Shown piece after piece: positions 8,654-19,300 of a stretch of 64,000 nt of DNA. Source of the stretch: Leptotrichia sp. oral taxon 223 (lineage in GTDB: Bacteria > Fusobacteriota > Fusobacteriia > Fusobacteriales > Leptotrichiaceae); contig NZ_JABXYU010000001.1 in NCBI RefSeq assembly GCF_013394795.1, positions 496,001 to 560,000 of the forward strand. The letters run 5' to 3'. The stretch's first letter is position 1, and each line of letters begins with the position of its first letter. The notes under the pieces are model-generated. The model was not told the origin of the DNA, ran no database searches, and saw nothing but the letters and a program-made list of their open reading frames with translations. The position numbers and the translations under genes were made by a program.

Positions 8654-9619
8654 CTACATCGAACTTTCCCATTCACCTTTCACAGTAACGCCAGTTCCAA
8701 TAGCCACTCTATCCATAAGCTCAACATCTTCATCACTTAATTCAACACTTGCAGCTCTTTTGGCATCGTCAGCTTGATTAGGTTTTGTAACTCCAATTAT
8801 TGGAATTGTTCCTTTTGCTATTGCCCAGGCAGTCGCAATTTCAGGAATTGTTGCAGAATATTTTCCACCTAAAATTTTCATTTCATAAAATAATGGCTCC
8901 AATTTTGCCAAAGTTTCAGGCGGGAATGCTTCACCCCTTCTTGTTCCAGCTGGCAATGGATTTTCTTTTGTATATTTTCCAGATAAAGCGCCTTGTTCCA
9001 GTACCATGTATGAAAATACTGCGATATTGTTTTCCTTGCAATAATCTAAAATTCCAGTTGTTTCAATTGTTCTGTAAAGTAAGCTAAAATGATTTTGAAT
9101 GGCGTGTAACTGAAATCCAGCTTCTTTCAAAAGATTATTCACATATTTTATTTGTTCTAAATTGTGATTAGAAACTCCTACTTTTTTCACTTTTCCTGAT
9201 TTTAACAAATCAACCAATTTAGGTGTCCATTTCTCCATATCTTTTGTATTATGTATCCAATAAATATCAATGACTTTCTTATTCAATCTTTCTAAACTTT
9301 CATCAAGAAATTCAAAAATCGCATTATCTCCTCTTCCTTCTGCAAGTTCAGGTGTAAATTTTGTAGAAATTATCGCATCACTTCTACCTTTTACAAATTC
9401 TCGCAAAATAGTTTCAGATTGACCACTCGCATAAACAGTGGCAGTATCCCACAATTTTAGTCCCAAATCCATTGCTCTATCAAAAACTGGTTTCAATTCA
9501 TCTTTTCCTAATTTATTTCCAAAAATCGAATCTCCTCCAGCGATTCCTCCAAATCCCCAAGACCAAGTTCCTAGTGCTACTTTAGGTACATCTATTTCCT
9601 CTATTTTTGTTGTTTTCAT
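8654..9619 (-). CDS. Aldo/keto reductase
   Basis: The 321-residue protein has the aldo/keto reductase barrel pattern and the complete catalytic tetrad: Asp58 and Tyr63 (DTATVY), Lys87 (STKF) and His123 (WIHNT). GVSNHN and the late PIIGVTKPNQ motif, which contacts NADP(H), are also present. It should reduce carbonyl substrates with NADPH in the cytoplasm; the substrate is not predictable. It is the last gene of a co-directional redox cluster with an ABM protein, LysR regulator, decarboxylase-cupin protein and flavodoxin, about 65 bases after the ABM gene. GGAGATGATTT precedes the start. Confidence 0.9.
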   Translation of the reverse strand: MKTTKIEEIDVPKVALGTWSWGFGGIAGGDSIFGNKLGKDELKPVFDRAMDLGLKLWDTATVYASGQSETILREFVKGRSDAIISTKFTPELAEGRGDNAIFEFLDESLERLNKKVIDIYWIHNTKDMEKWTPKLVDLLKSGKVKKVGVSNHNLEQIKYVNNLLKEAGFQLHAIQNHFSLLYRTIETTGILDYCKENNIAVFSYMVLEQGALSGKYTKENPLPAGTRRGEAFPPETLAKLEPLFYEMKILGGKYSATIPEIATAWAIAKGTIPIIGVTKPNQADDAKRAASVELSDEDVELMDRVAIGTGVTVKGEWESSM

Positions 9620-9683
9620 TTGAAATCATCTCCATTTTTTTACATAAATTGTTATTCTACCAAAGTTCAAAATTTAATATTTT

Positions 9684-10328
9684 TTATTTCACATAATTTA
9701 AATTACCCTTACTTAACAATTTTACACCTTCAATATTTATAAATTCTTTATTTTCAATTATATTTTCCGTTTGCTCAATATATTTTTTAAAATGAGCTGT
9801 TTTCCTATGTTTTTGATACGCTTTTTCATTTTCATAAATTTCAAAAAAGTACCATTTATTTGGATTTCCTATTGCCGTCGCAGCATAAATTACATAAACA
9901 CCTTCTTCTTTTATCGACTGCTTCATTTCATCAAGTACAATTTCCCTGAAAGCATCATTAAATCCTTCTTTTACATCAACTGTAACATAATTTACACGAG
10001 TATTTCTTGTTTGCACAAACTTTTTATTTCCCATATACTCTGGCATTACTTGAATTTTCTTTTTATGATTAGTCAAGATTGTTGGTGATTGTCTTAAAAA
10101 TTCTTTATATTGTTCTGACTTGATATGTTCCTGGTAACTTTTCTCGTCTTCATAAACCTCAAACATATAAGTCATATTGGGATTTTCTTTTTCCTGCACC
10201 AAATACATCCCAAGTGTCCCTTTATCATTTAAAACTGATTTTGTAATATTATTTTCTCCAACTGCCACATATGCATTTTTTTTACCTTCTTTGACCCCAA
10301 GCTCAAAAATATTAAAAATTGGTAGCAT
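9684..10328 (-). CDS. Protein with two antibiotic-biosynthesis-monooxygenase (ABM) domains
   Basis: Two tandem ABM-like ferredoxin-fold domains are recognisable. Each ends with a strand of the type YMFEVYEDEKSYQEH or WYFFEIYENEKAYQKH, followed by a helix (roughly residues 5-95 and 110-205). Such domains act as small quinol or reactive-aldehyde monooxygenases or as stress-linked binding proteins. The likely start is ATG at 10326-10328 behind GAGGAG; a TTG 15 bases upstream is less likely. The start overlaps the end of the LysR gene by 17 bases, so translation is probably coupled. The cluster context suggests a role in quinone or aldehyde stress (inference). Confidence 0.8.
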   Translation of the reverse strand: MLPIFNIFELGVKEGKKNAYVAVGENNITKSVLNDKGTLGMYLVQEKENPNMTYMFEVYEDEKSYQEHIKSEQYKEFLRQSPTILTNHKKKIQVMPEYMGNKKFVQTRNTRVNYVTVDVKEGFNDAFREIVLDEMKQSIKEEGVYVIYAATAIGNPNKWYFFEIYENEKAYQKHRKTAHFKKYIEQTENIIENKEFINIEGVKLLSKGNLNYVK

Positions 10329-11193
10329 TTCTTTTCTCCTCAATAAATTTAATAAATTTTTCCGTTGCCACTGAATATTTTAAACACGGTTTCCAAGCCA
10401 AAATTGTCTTAGAAATTGCTGCTTTATAAAATGGAATAAATTTCAAATCTTCAAAATTATTCTCTAATTTTAAGCAAACTGCTATTCCAATTCCATTTTT
10501 TACCATCATCGCAGCATTATAAACCAGTGTGAAAGTAGCGCCAACATTTAATTTCTCCGTAGGAATTCCCATCCAATTTGCAAATTCATTTTGAATTAAT
10601 TTATTTTTAGAAATAATTACCGATTCTTTTTTTATTTCTTCTGGATAAATAAATTTATTTGAAGCCAATTTATGGTCTTTTCTAACCAAAAGTCCCCATT
10701 CTTCAATCTGTTTCAATCTTATAAATTTATACTTTTCCTTATTTATATAGTCAAAGACAAGTCCCATATCTAAAAAACCGTGTTCAATTCTATAAATAAT
10801 ATCTTCGGCTGTTCCACTATAAATGTCAAATTTAACATTTGGATACTTTTCCTGAAATTCCGAGAGTAATTTTGCAAGTTCATTCATTCCCAAAAATTCG
10901 CCACATCCAATGGATATTTCTCCAGCAACAATTTCATTGTCATAAGACAGCTCTTTTTTCGTTTTTTCCGTTAAATAAAGTATTTCCCTCGCCCTTCGCT
11001 GCAAAAACTTCCCATCTTCAGTCAATAAAATTTTATGATTACTCCTCGTAAAAAGTTTAACTCCCAGCTCTTCCTCGAGCTGTGCCAATTGCCGTGATAA
11101 TGTCGGTTGTGTGATATAAAGTGATTTTGCCGCTTTTGTTATATTTTCCTCTTTTGCAACCATCAAAAAATATTTTAAAATTCTTAATTCCAT
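10312..11193 (-). CDS. LysR-family transcriptional regulator
   Basis: The first 60 residues form the winged helix-turn-helix typical of LysR proteins (ITKAAKSLYITQPTLSRQLAQLE); the remainder is the two-lobed effector-binding domain. Length (293 residues) is standard. It lies inside the redox cluster rather than divergent from it, 37 bases after the decarboxylase-cupin gene and overlapping the ABM gene. It probably controls the cluster, including itself, in response to an unknown small molecule. Confidence 0.92.
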   Translation of the reverse strand: MELRILKYFLMVAKEENITKAAKSLYITQPTLSRQLAQLEEELGVKLFTRSNHKILLTEDGKFLQRRAREILYLTEKTKKELSYDNEIVAGEISIGCGEFLGMNELAKLLSEFQEKYPNVKFDIYSGTAEDIIYRIEHGFLDMGLVFDYINKEKYKFIRLKQIEEWGLLVRKDHKLASNKFIYPEEIKKESVIISKNKLIQNEFANWMGIPTEKLNVGATFTLVYNAAMMVKNGIGIAVCLKLENNFEDLKFIPFYKAAISKTILAWKPCLKYSVATEKFIKFIEEKRNATNF

Positions 11194-11229
11194 AAATCCT
11201 CATTCATTTTATAATTTTATTATACTAAC

Positions 11230-11976
11230 TTATCTCGCATTCACCGCTTTTGGCAACTTTTCATATTCATCTTCTGACAATATCCCAAACCATTCAGTCG
11301 AACCGCCATCTGACAAAGCAATGTGAGTAAACCAACTGTCTTTTGCCGCTCCATGCCAATGCTTAACATTTTTAGGAATATTCACAACATCTCCTGGATG
11401 TAATTCTATCGCTTCTTTCCCGTCTTCTTGATACCATCCGTATCCATCAGTCACCAATAATACTTGTCCATTTGAATGAGAATGCCAATTATTTATAACT
11501 CCCGGCTCGAAAACAACATTATGAATACCAACTTTTGAAGTGTCATTCGGCTCAACTAATGTTTTTAAATAAGTTCTCCCATTAAAATATTTTGCATAAG
11601 CCTCGTTATAATCGCCTTTCCCAAACAAGCTGCTTACAGGATCAGCCGTCCCATCTTCTGAATAAATCTCTTTCAAAAGCCGAAATACAGCCCAGGCTTT
11701 TGGCCATCCCACATAAAATCCTAAATGTGTAACAGCCTCTGCCAATTCTTTTCTTGTAACCCCATTTTCCAAAGCACTTTTTAAATGAAATTTCAAAGAA
11801 CTATCCAAAATTCCACTCGCCATAAGTCCCGTAACAGTAATAAGACTTCTATCCCTAGCCGATAACTTGTTCTCTCTTGCCCAAACTTCTCCAAACAAAA
11901 CATCATCATTCAATTGTGCAAATTTTGGTGCAATATTACCTAATAAATCTCTTCCTGCAGTAATTTTTTTACTCAT
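11230..11976 (-). CDS. Carboxymuconolactone decarboxylase-cupin fusion protein
   Basis: Residues about 1-110 match the carboxymuconolactone decarboxylase/AhpD-like fold (ARDRSLITVTGLMASG, then VTHLGFYVGWPKAW). Residues about 140-235 form a cupin with the metal-binding pattern HSHSNGQ...LHPGDVVNIP...KHWHGA. The two-domain arrangement is common in proteins encoded with LysR regulators and reductases. The N-terminal domain lacks the CxxC pair of AhpD peroxidase-type enzymes, so hydroperoxidase activity is unlikely. It is the second gene of the cluster. The exact reaction is unknown. Confidence 0.88.
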   Translation of the reverse strand: MSKKITAGRDLLGNIAPKFAQLNDDVLFGEVWARENKLSARDRSLITVTGLMASGILDSSLKFHLKSALENGVTRKELAEAVTHLGFYVGWPKAWAVFRLLKEIYSEDGTADPVSSLFGKGDYNEAYAKYFNGRTYLKTLVEPNDTSKVGIHNVVFEPGVINNWHSHSNGQVLLVTDGYGWYQEDGKEAIELHPGDVVNIPKNVKHWHGAAKDSWFTHIALSDGGSTEWFGILSEDEYEKLPKAVNAR

Positions 11977-12019
11977 TTTCTTTCACCTCTGTTTAATCAA
12001 AAAATATTTCTCTTTCTCA

Positions 12020-12502
12020 TTAAAATTTTTTTATTTTTTCTACCCAAGCTCCAATGCTTTCCAAGCTTTCATTCCACCCAAATCTTTTGCCTTCAATAAT
12101 ATTCAATTCCGAATAATTTTTTTTCAAAAAATCTGTTGAGCCTTTTATTCCACTTCCACCTGATGTCGCAAAAGTGATTATCTTTTTTCCGCTCAAATTA
12201 TGTTTTTCAATAAAAGTCTGAATAATACGAGGCGGAATATACCACCAAACTGGAAATCCAACAAACACAGTATCATAATCATCAATATTCTCTACAACAT
12301 TTTCAATTTCTGGACGGCTAAATTCATCATTCATTTCCACTGAACTTCTACTTTTTTTGTCGTTCCAGTTCAAATCCTCAGAAGTATACTCAACTTGCGG
12401 CTTTATCTCAAACAAATTCCCCCCAGTTGCTTTCGCCAATTTTTCTGCAACTTTTTTTGTTGTCCCTGTCGCTGAAAAGTAAGCCACTAATACTTTATTC
12501 AT
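12020..12502 (-). CDS. Flavodoxin-family protein
   Basis: The 160-residue protein has the flavodoxin FMN phosphate-binding loop near its start (YFSATGTTKKVA, residues 8-19), a second FMN loop around FVGFPVWWYIPP, and the third region FATSGGSGIKGS. It is of the short NAD(P)H-independent electron-carrier or quinone-reductase type. It is the first gene of the redox cluster, behind a good promoter about 55 bases upstream. GAGGTG lies before the ATG. It probably supplies electrons for, or acts beside, the downstream reductases. Confidence 0.9.
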   Translation of the reverse strand: MNKVLVAYFSATGTTKKVAEKLAKATGGNLFEIKPQVEYTSEDLNWNDKKSRSSVEMNDEFSRPEIENVVENIDDYDTVFVGFPVWWYIPPRIIQTFIEKHNLSGKKIITFATSGGSGIKGSTDFLKKNYSELNIIEGKRFGWNESLESIGAWVEKIKKF

Positions 12503-12558
12503 AAAAAATCACCTCTTAAAATTAAATAAAATCTAAATTTTTTATTTTCTTATGATTT

Positions 12559-12587
12559 ATTTTACAATATTTATCCTATTATATCAA
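12559..12587 (-). promoter_or_regulatory. Promoter of the flavodoxin/redox cluster
   Basis: On the minus strand TTGATA at 12582-12587 and TAAAAT at 12559-12564 are separated by exactly 17 bases, close to the sigma-70 consensus. The flavodoxin start is about 55 bases downstream. Confidence 0.65.
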
Positions 12588-12645
12588 ATACTTATTTTTT
12601 ATAACCAGTTATGCTTTAAAAGCATATCTTAAAAACTATTTTCTA

Positions 12646-14340
12646 TTATTCTCTTTCAAACTTTATTTCAAATTCTTTCCCCATAAACGCAATCCCAATT
12701 TTCAAAACTTTTTCAATCCCAGCATTTTTTAAAACTGAACTATATTCTTTCTTATCAATCTGTTTTAATGCAACTTCACATTCTTTTTCAAGTTTTTCAT
12801 GAATTTTATTATCATTTAAATTTTTCACTTCATTAATAATTTTCAACTCAATAATAATCCCTTCTTTTCCTTCCAAAATATTTTTAGGTTTTAAAAGTAA
12901 ATCATATCTCCCTTTTCCTGCAAAATTATTCGATGTAATTTCGTATTCATTTTTTAAAATTAAAACTAATCCTAACATCAATCCGTGATAAAATTGCTCT
13001 TTGTAAGTTCCACTCACATCAAATATTCCAGCATTTTCCAATAGAATTTCTTTTAGATATTTTTTGAAATTTGAAATATCTCCTTTTCTTAAAGCATCTG
13101 ACATATACAAAAATTTTTCATAATCGTCAAAGTATACTTCTATAAACATTTCTGAAAACATTTTCAATATCTCTTCATTCGGTATTTTCAAATAAACATC
13201 ATTTTCATTGTATTTTTCTGCCAAAGTCAAGTAACCGCTATGAAAAAATAAATTCCAAATATTTTTTTCAAAATTAGCTTTTAAATTACCAAAAGTCATA
13301 TTATCATTAATAATTTTTAAGATACTTTTTTTATTCAAAAGTTTTGTGAAATCATCAAAAATACTGTCTCTTAGCTTTTTCAAATATAATTTAATAAGAG
13401 CATTTCCACTTGTATTTACCCAATAAGGTTTCAAGTTTCCATTTTTTAAAAAGTTGACAATAGACCACGGATTATAAACTTTTCTATTTCCAAATAAATA
13501 TCCATTATACCATTTTTGGACATCCTTCAATTCATACTCCAAACCAAAATCTTCAAGCGCTTTCTCCACTTCATCTTCCATAAACCCAAAATATTCTGTA
13601 AATTCATCATCTAAAATTGTGTGAACTTCTAAATTATTCAATCCAGAAAAAATATTTTCCTTTGCAACCCTTAAAATTCCAGTCATAACTCCCATTTCAA
13701 GATACTCGTTATCTTTTAAAACTAATCCATAAAAACTTTTAAAAAAACTTATGGCTTTTTCATAATTCCCTTTTATATACGAATTTATTATAGGCTGATC
13801 ATATTCATCAATCAACACAATCACCTTTTTTCCATAATATTCATACAAATATTTTGACAAATTGAGTAAAGAAGCCTCCCATTCTACCGAATCTAATCCT
13901 CTTCGCACAGAATTAAATTCTTCAATTTCAATCTCATCCATTTTTTCAATTAAAAATTTATAATCTGAATATAACCTTTTTACAATTCCTTTGATAGCCT
14001 TAAATCCATTTTCCCAGTTTTCTTCATCATAATTTCTAAATGAAATCGAAATCACAGGAAAATTCCCCTGCATGTAAAAATACTCACTTTTAGAAATATT
14101 CAACCCTTCAAACAATCTCCTGTTCTCATCTTTATTCTTAACATCAAAAAAGTATCTCAGCATCGACATATTCAATGTTTTTCCAAATCGTCTTGGACGA
14201 GTAAATAGTTTTACCTCAGAACCGTCATTTAAAATACTTTCAATTAGATTGGTTTTATCAAAATAATAATAGTCATTTTTGATAATTTTTTTGAAATCGG
14301 ATATTCCAATTGGCAGTTTTGCTTTAATCTTAATGTCCAT
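12646..14340 (-). CDS. AAA-ATPase-like / PD-(D/E)XK nuclease family protein
   Basis: The protein of about 564 residues has an N-terminal AAA-ATPase-like module with a variant P-loop (FTRPRRFGKTLNMS) and a Walker B-like strand (VIVLIDEYDQPI). A C-terminal PD-(D/E)XK-type region has GRYDLLLKPK followed by IIIELKI. This two-domain family is abundant in fusobacteria, clostridia and Bacteroidetes; its role is not established, though a mobile-DNA or defence link is often suspected. The start is taken as ATG 14338-14340 after AAAGGGG; a TTG 27 bases upstream is rejected. Its promoter segment duplicates that of DKNYY protein A. Confidence 0.85.
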   Translation of the reverse strand: MDIKIKAKLPIGISDFKKIIKNDYYYFDKTNLIESILNDGSEVKLFTRPRRFGKTLNMSMLRYFFDVKNKDENRRLFEGLNISKSEYFYMQGNFPVISISFRNYDEENWENGFKAIKGIVKRLYSDYKFLIEKMDEIEIEEFNSVRRGLDSVEWEASLLNLSKYLYEYYGKKVIVLIDEYDQPIINSYIKGNYEKAISFFKSFYGLVLKDNEYLEMGVMTGILRVAKENIFSGLNNLEVHTILDDEFTEYFGFMEDEVEKALEDFGLEYELKDVQKWYNGYLFGNRKVYNPWSIVNFLKNGNLKPYWVNTSGNALIKLYLKKLRDSIFDDFTKLLNKKSILKIINDNMTFGNLKANFEKNIWNLFFHSGYLTLAEKYNENDVYLKIPNEEILKMFSEMFIEVYFDDYEKFLYMSDALRKGDISNFKKYLKEILLENAGIFDVSGTYKEQFYHGLMLGLVLILKNEYEITSNNFAGKGRYDLLLKPKNILEGKEGIIIELKIINEVKNLNDNKIHEKLEKECEVALKQIDKKEYSSVLKNAGIEKVLKIGIAFMGKEFEIKFERE

Positions 14341-14403
14341 ATTAAATTTGCCCCTTTCTTTTTTCAACTATTTCTTTAAGATATAGTAAATTTCTTGCTC
14401 CGC

Positions 14404-14474
14404 ATATTATTCTTTTTTCTTTTCAATTCTTGTTTTTATTATATCATTTTTTTGAAATTTACCCTATTTAATTC
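14404..14474 (-). repeat. Repeated promoter segment, copy 2
   Basis: Near-identical to 8224-8294, with TATAAT at 14438-14443 preceded by TGA. It overlaps the last codons of DKNYY protein B and lies about 98 bases upstream of the AAA-ATPase gene, which it probably drives. Confidence 0.7.
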
Positions 14475-16284
14475 CTCTATTTTCTCTAATCTTTTCTCCA
14501 CGATAATATTCACCGTTCTTATCTTTTGCATAATCATCATTCATTATTTCAAAACTTTCAATATCAGCATTTTTAATTTTCTTCATCATTTTTTCTTTAT
14601 CTGAAAAATAGAAAATATTTTTATCATCTTTAAAATAATTAAGTTCCATCATATCAAATTTTTTAGGATTTATATTATTTAATTTATTTAGTTTATTTAG
14701 TTTATAATCATTTTTTTCAAAACTAAAAACCGTAACTGTTTTATCATCATCTGTATTCAAAGTATAAACAGCATTTTTATCTTTAAAAATATATGGATTA
14801 TTCGTAATTTCTATAAAACTATTAAAATCAATATTATTTTGATTTTCTGAAATTTTATTAATTTTTATTTTATTACTTTTTTCAGTTAAAATATAAATCC
14901 CGTTTTTATCTTTTATTATTGAACCGTCATAAGCTTCGTCTAATATTTCAAAACTATTTTTATCCACTTGCTCTAATTTATACCCTTTGTAATAAATGGT
15001 ACTCTGATCTTTTCCAAAATCAGAACTTTCTTTCAACATTTTAAAATTTTTAACATTCGCATCTTTTAATTTTTGCAAATTTCCATCTTTATAGAAATAA
15101 ACATTATTCTTATCTCTATAATAATTATTTTCAATTTCTTCAAAAGTATTTGTATCAACTGATAAAGGTTCTATTTCAGCTTCTTTTCCTTCAAAATTAG
15201 AAATTTTATATAATGTGTTTTTTATTTTTATAAAATTATTTTCAATTATTTCAATATCGTCAGGATTAACACCTTTCACTTTTTTCCACTTAAAATACAA
15301 ATTATTTTTATCCTTTTTGTATCTTGTCATAGAAATATTTTGATAAGTCTCAATATCCAAATCATCTAACCTATGAAGTTTATAACCCTGCAAATAATAA
15401 ACATTATTTTTATCCTTGAAATAATCATCCAACATTTCATTCGCTATTCCAAAACTTTCTATATCTATCTCATCATTTCTAAATTTTATTAAAGTTTTTT
15501 TATTTTCATCAATATAATAGACACCATTTTTATCCTTTATCAAATTTTCAGGTTCTGATATTCTATTTTCATAAATAACTTTAAAACTGTTAACATCTAA
15601 ACCTTTTATTTGTTGATTTTCAAAATAGACATAATTTTTATCTTTTAAAATATTTTCACTTAATTCATTAACACTGTTTCTATCTGCATTTTCCAGTTTC
15701 AACATTTTATCTTCAGAAAAATAGTAAACATTGTTTTTATCCCGATAATATTTATTATCAAGATAGCTACGTCCATTTATTTTTTCAAAAGTTTTTGCAT
15801 CCACATTTGTTATTTGTAAAATTTTCCCACCTTTTTGGAAATAAATATCATTTTTATTTTTATAAATAGTTGGATCTTCACTTGAAATTACTTTAAAATC
15901 ATTAAAATCTATGTCAATCCCATTTTCTTTAAAATTTATAATTTTTAATTTATCATAATTTTTTCCAAAAGTATAAATTCCATTTTTATCTTTAAACATT
16001 GTAATATAATATCCTTCAACTACTTCAAAAGTTTTTGGATCTATTTTATTTAATTTTTCATCCCAATAATAAACAGAATTTTTATCTTTTGCAACATGGT
16101 AACCCAAAATCTCAAATGTTTTCGCATCTGCATTTTGCAATTTTTTTAATCCATTTTCTGTTCTATAATACACACTGTTTCCATTAATTTTATAAATAGG
16201 AATCACACGAATATCCGCATTCGCAACACTCCCCGCCAAAACAAACAAAAGCAGAATTTTTAACAAATGTCCTTTAATGTTCAC
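14464..16284 (-). CDS. Secreted DKNYY-repeat protein B (606 aa)
   Basis: A signal peptide (hydrophobic stretch LLKILLLFVLAGSVANA, residues 7-23) is followed by DKNYY-type repeats to the end. Each unit carries a KDKNxVYY strand and a DxxTFE turn. It is close in length to protein A (609 aa). It lies 61 bases after the 1094-residue paralogue and is probably co-transcribed with it. Its last codons overlap the repeated promoter segment for the AAA-ATPase gene. Exported, beta-rich; function unknown. Confidence 0.85.
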   Translation of the reverse strand: MNIKGHLLKILLLFVLAGSVANADIRVIPIYKINGNSVYYRTENGLKKLQNADAKTFEILGYHVAKDKNSVYYWDEKLNKIDPKTFEVVEGYYITMFKDKNGIYTFGKNYDKLKIINFKENGIDIDFNDFKVISSEDPTIYKNKNDIYFQKGGKILQITNVDAKTFEKINGRSYLDNKYYRDKNNVYYFSEDKMLKLENADRNSVNELSENILKDKNYVYFENQQIKGLDVNSFKVIYENRISEPENLIKDKNGVYYIDENKKTLIKFRNDEIDIESFGIANEMLDDYFKDKNNVYYLQGYKLHRLDDLDIETYQNISMTRYKKDKNNLYFKWKKVKGVNPDDIEIIENNFIKIKNTLYKISNFEGKEAEIEPLSVDTNTFEEIENNYYRDKNNVYFYKDGNLQKLKDANVKNFKMLKESSDFGKDQSTIYYKGYKLEQVDKNSFEILDEAYDGSIIKDKNGIYILTEKSNKIKINKISENQNNIDFNSFIEITNNPYIFKDKNAVYTLNTDDDKTVTVFSFEKNDYKLNKLNKLNNINPKKFDMMELNYFKDDKNIFYFSDKEKMMKKIKNADIESFEIMNDDYAKDKNGEYYRGEKIRENRGIK

Positions 16285-16345
16285 AACAACTCTCCTTTTT
16301 TATTCTCAAGTTTTTGATTTATTAACAATTCAAATAAAATAATTT

Positions 16346-19300
16346 TTATTGCTTAATCTCCATTTCCTCCTCAAAGTCAACTGGATTTTTCCCTTCCATT
16401 TTCTTCCCTTCGAAATAAACGTTATTTTTATCTTTCCCATATTTTCCTCTCATCGTTACTTCAAAACTATCTTTATCCGCTCCATTTATTTTTACAAATT
16501 TATTTCCATCCATAAAATAAACGCCATTCTTATCTTTGAAATAATTGGAACTGTCCATTGGAGAAGTAATTCTTTCAAGAGTTTCTAAATCAATGCCTTT
16601 ACTATCCAGTCGAGTTACTTCTATTGTTTTTTCATTATCTTCATTTTTCAAAAATTTATAAATTCCGTTTTTATCAACTAAAATTTTATCATACGATAAT
16701 CCACCATCAAAATAACTAAAATTATCAGAGCTGATTCCTTTTAATTTTTTCCCTTTATAGTAAACGTTATCTTTGTATTTTATCCACGTTCCGTCCAGTT
16801 CTGTAATTGACCATTCCTCATCTATATTTTCAATATCTTTAAAATCCATTCCAACTATCTTTTTACCATTATAATAGACATAATTTTTATCTTTGTAAAA
16901 ACTAGAATATTCTACTTTTTCAAATGAACTAGCATCTGCCCCTTCTATTTTTTCAAATTTATCTTCGTCAAAATAATAAATATTTTTGTCATCTTTGAAA
17001 TATCCCCAATCTAAGCTTTTTAGATTTTTAAAATTAATTTTTGCATTAATTGGAACTATTTTAAATTCATGTTTTTCTTCATCTTTTTCCACTTTATAAA
17101 TGCCGTTTTTATCCCTTATAAGATTAGCCCGCATTTTTTCAAAAGTTTTTGCATCTATTTCTTCTAATTTCTTATTATTTAGATAAATATAATCTTTATC
17201 TTTTGAAAAATTACCATAACCAGTATAACTTGAATCTAAAATTTCAAAAGTTTTTAAATCAGCATTTTCTATTTTATAAAGATTATTATCTGATTCATAA
17301 TAAACATTATTTTTATCTTTATAATAATCCTCATCAATGTTCACAAAACTTTTCCAGTCCAATCCATCTATCTTCAATTTTTTAGTTCTCATTTCAAATT
17401 CATTAATACTTTCCAAAATATATAACCCATTTTTGTCTTTTGCGATATTATAACTTACTTTTTCAAAAGTTTTTGCATCTATTCCGTTTGCTCTTTTATT
17501 AAACAAATAGACATTTTTATCATCTTTTCCATAGTAATAGTAACCTGAATATTTAAATGTTTTTGGATCTGCTCCATTTACTTTTCTAATTTCTATTATA
17601 TTACTAGCATTGGATGTCGTAAAAAAATAAACATTTCTGCTATCTTTAAAATATGCATGAATTCCCATAGAAGAATTTTCAACAAGTTCAAATGTTGAAA
17701 TATCTACTCCATTTATATTCAGTACTACTGGTGTGTAAGTCGTACCATTTTCATTTTCACTCAAATAGTAAATATTCTTGTAATCTTTTATAAATTGAAA
17801 CCTATTTTTATCCAAAATTTCAAATCCTTTCGGACTAACACCTTCCAATCTATGTTTATCAATAAATACGCTATTTTTATCTTTTGAAAAAATTCCCAGC
17901 TCAAATGTAGCAGCATCTGCTCCTTCCAGTTTTTTTAATTCCTGTTTATCTTCAGTCATATCGACATAATAAACCGAATTTTTATCTTTATAAAATGCTT
18001 CTTTTAAAATATTCTCAAAACTTGCCACATCAATGTTTAAATTTTTTATTGTTCTTATTTTAGTTTTTCCGTCATCTGTCGTATAAATCTCATAGACATT
18101 TTTATTATCTTTTAAGTAATTATCATCAAAAATTTTAAGTCCTTCAATACCAACAAAATCCAGTTTTTCTCCATTATAATAAACGTTTTTCCTATCTATC
18201 CCATAATTTCCATTTACAATTTGAAATGTATTTTTATCAGCATTTTTTACTATTTTTACTTTCCCATTTTCATTATCTACAAAATATACGTTATTTCTGT
18301 CTTTTATATAACTGCTGTAAGGAAAACTGTTATTGTCCAAAAATACTAAACTATTTACATCAATATTCAAATTTATTTTATTAATTTTTCCATTAGAGAA
18401 ATAATAAAGATTATTTTTATCTTTTACAAAATCATTCAATTCAAGCACTTTTTCAGCACTTTTAACATCAATTTCACTTTTGATTTTTTTAAAATTATTA
18501 TCTGAATGATAGTAAAAACTATTTTTATCCTTATAGTAGTTAAAAATTCCAAAATACTTAAATGTATCAAAATCAATGTTCAAATTATTTATTTTTTTCA
18601 CTTCAATTTTATCGTTTTTCCTGTCATACAAATCTTTATTGCTATTAAATGTCAAATAGTAATTATTTCCGCTTTGAAGAATATAATTATCCTGTCCTAT
18701 TTTCTCAATAACTTTAATATTATTCGGATTAATTCCGTTTATTTTTTCACCAATATAATAAATTCCATTTTTATCTTTTCCAAATTCCTCGCTCAAAGTA
18801 ATAAAGCTGTTCCTATCAATATTTGGTAATTTTATAAAACCTTGTCCATCAGGAAAATCATTACTGTATTTAATAACAAAAATATTATTTTTATCTCTAA
18901 AATAACGAGTATCTCCCATTATCTCAAAACTTGACGCATCAGCATCTTTGATATCCTCATTTCCTGTAATGTAAAAAACTCTATTTTTATCTTTTCCTAT
19001 AAAATCACCAAAATTTTTAAAACTCTTAGAATCCACATTTTCCATTTTTTTACCATTATAATAAACATTATTTTTATCTTTTGCGATATAATAACCCAAA
19101 ACCTCAAAAGAATTTTTATCTGCTCCTTGTATCTTTTCCAAATTCTCATAGGCATAGTAAATATTATTTTTATCAACAAAATAATCTATGCTCGTAACAT
19201 CTTTGCTATTTTCTAAAGCTCTAAAAGTTTTAACATCAAGTCCGTCTACAGATATTTTTTTCGTATTTATTTTATTATTTGAGAATATCGGTATTGGGTC

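Noticed and set aside
12502-12645. Hairpin ATGCTT...AAGCAT near 12610 as a terminator
   Set aside because: The 6-bp stem is not followed by a T-run on the minus strand.
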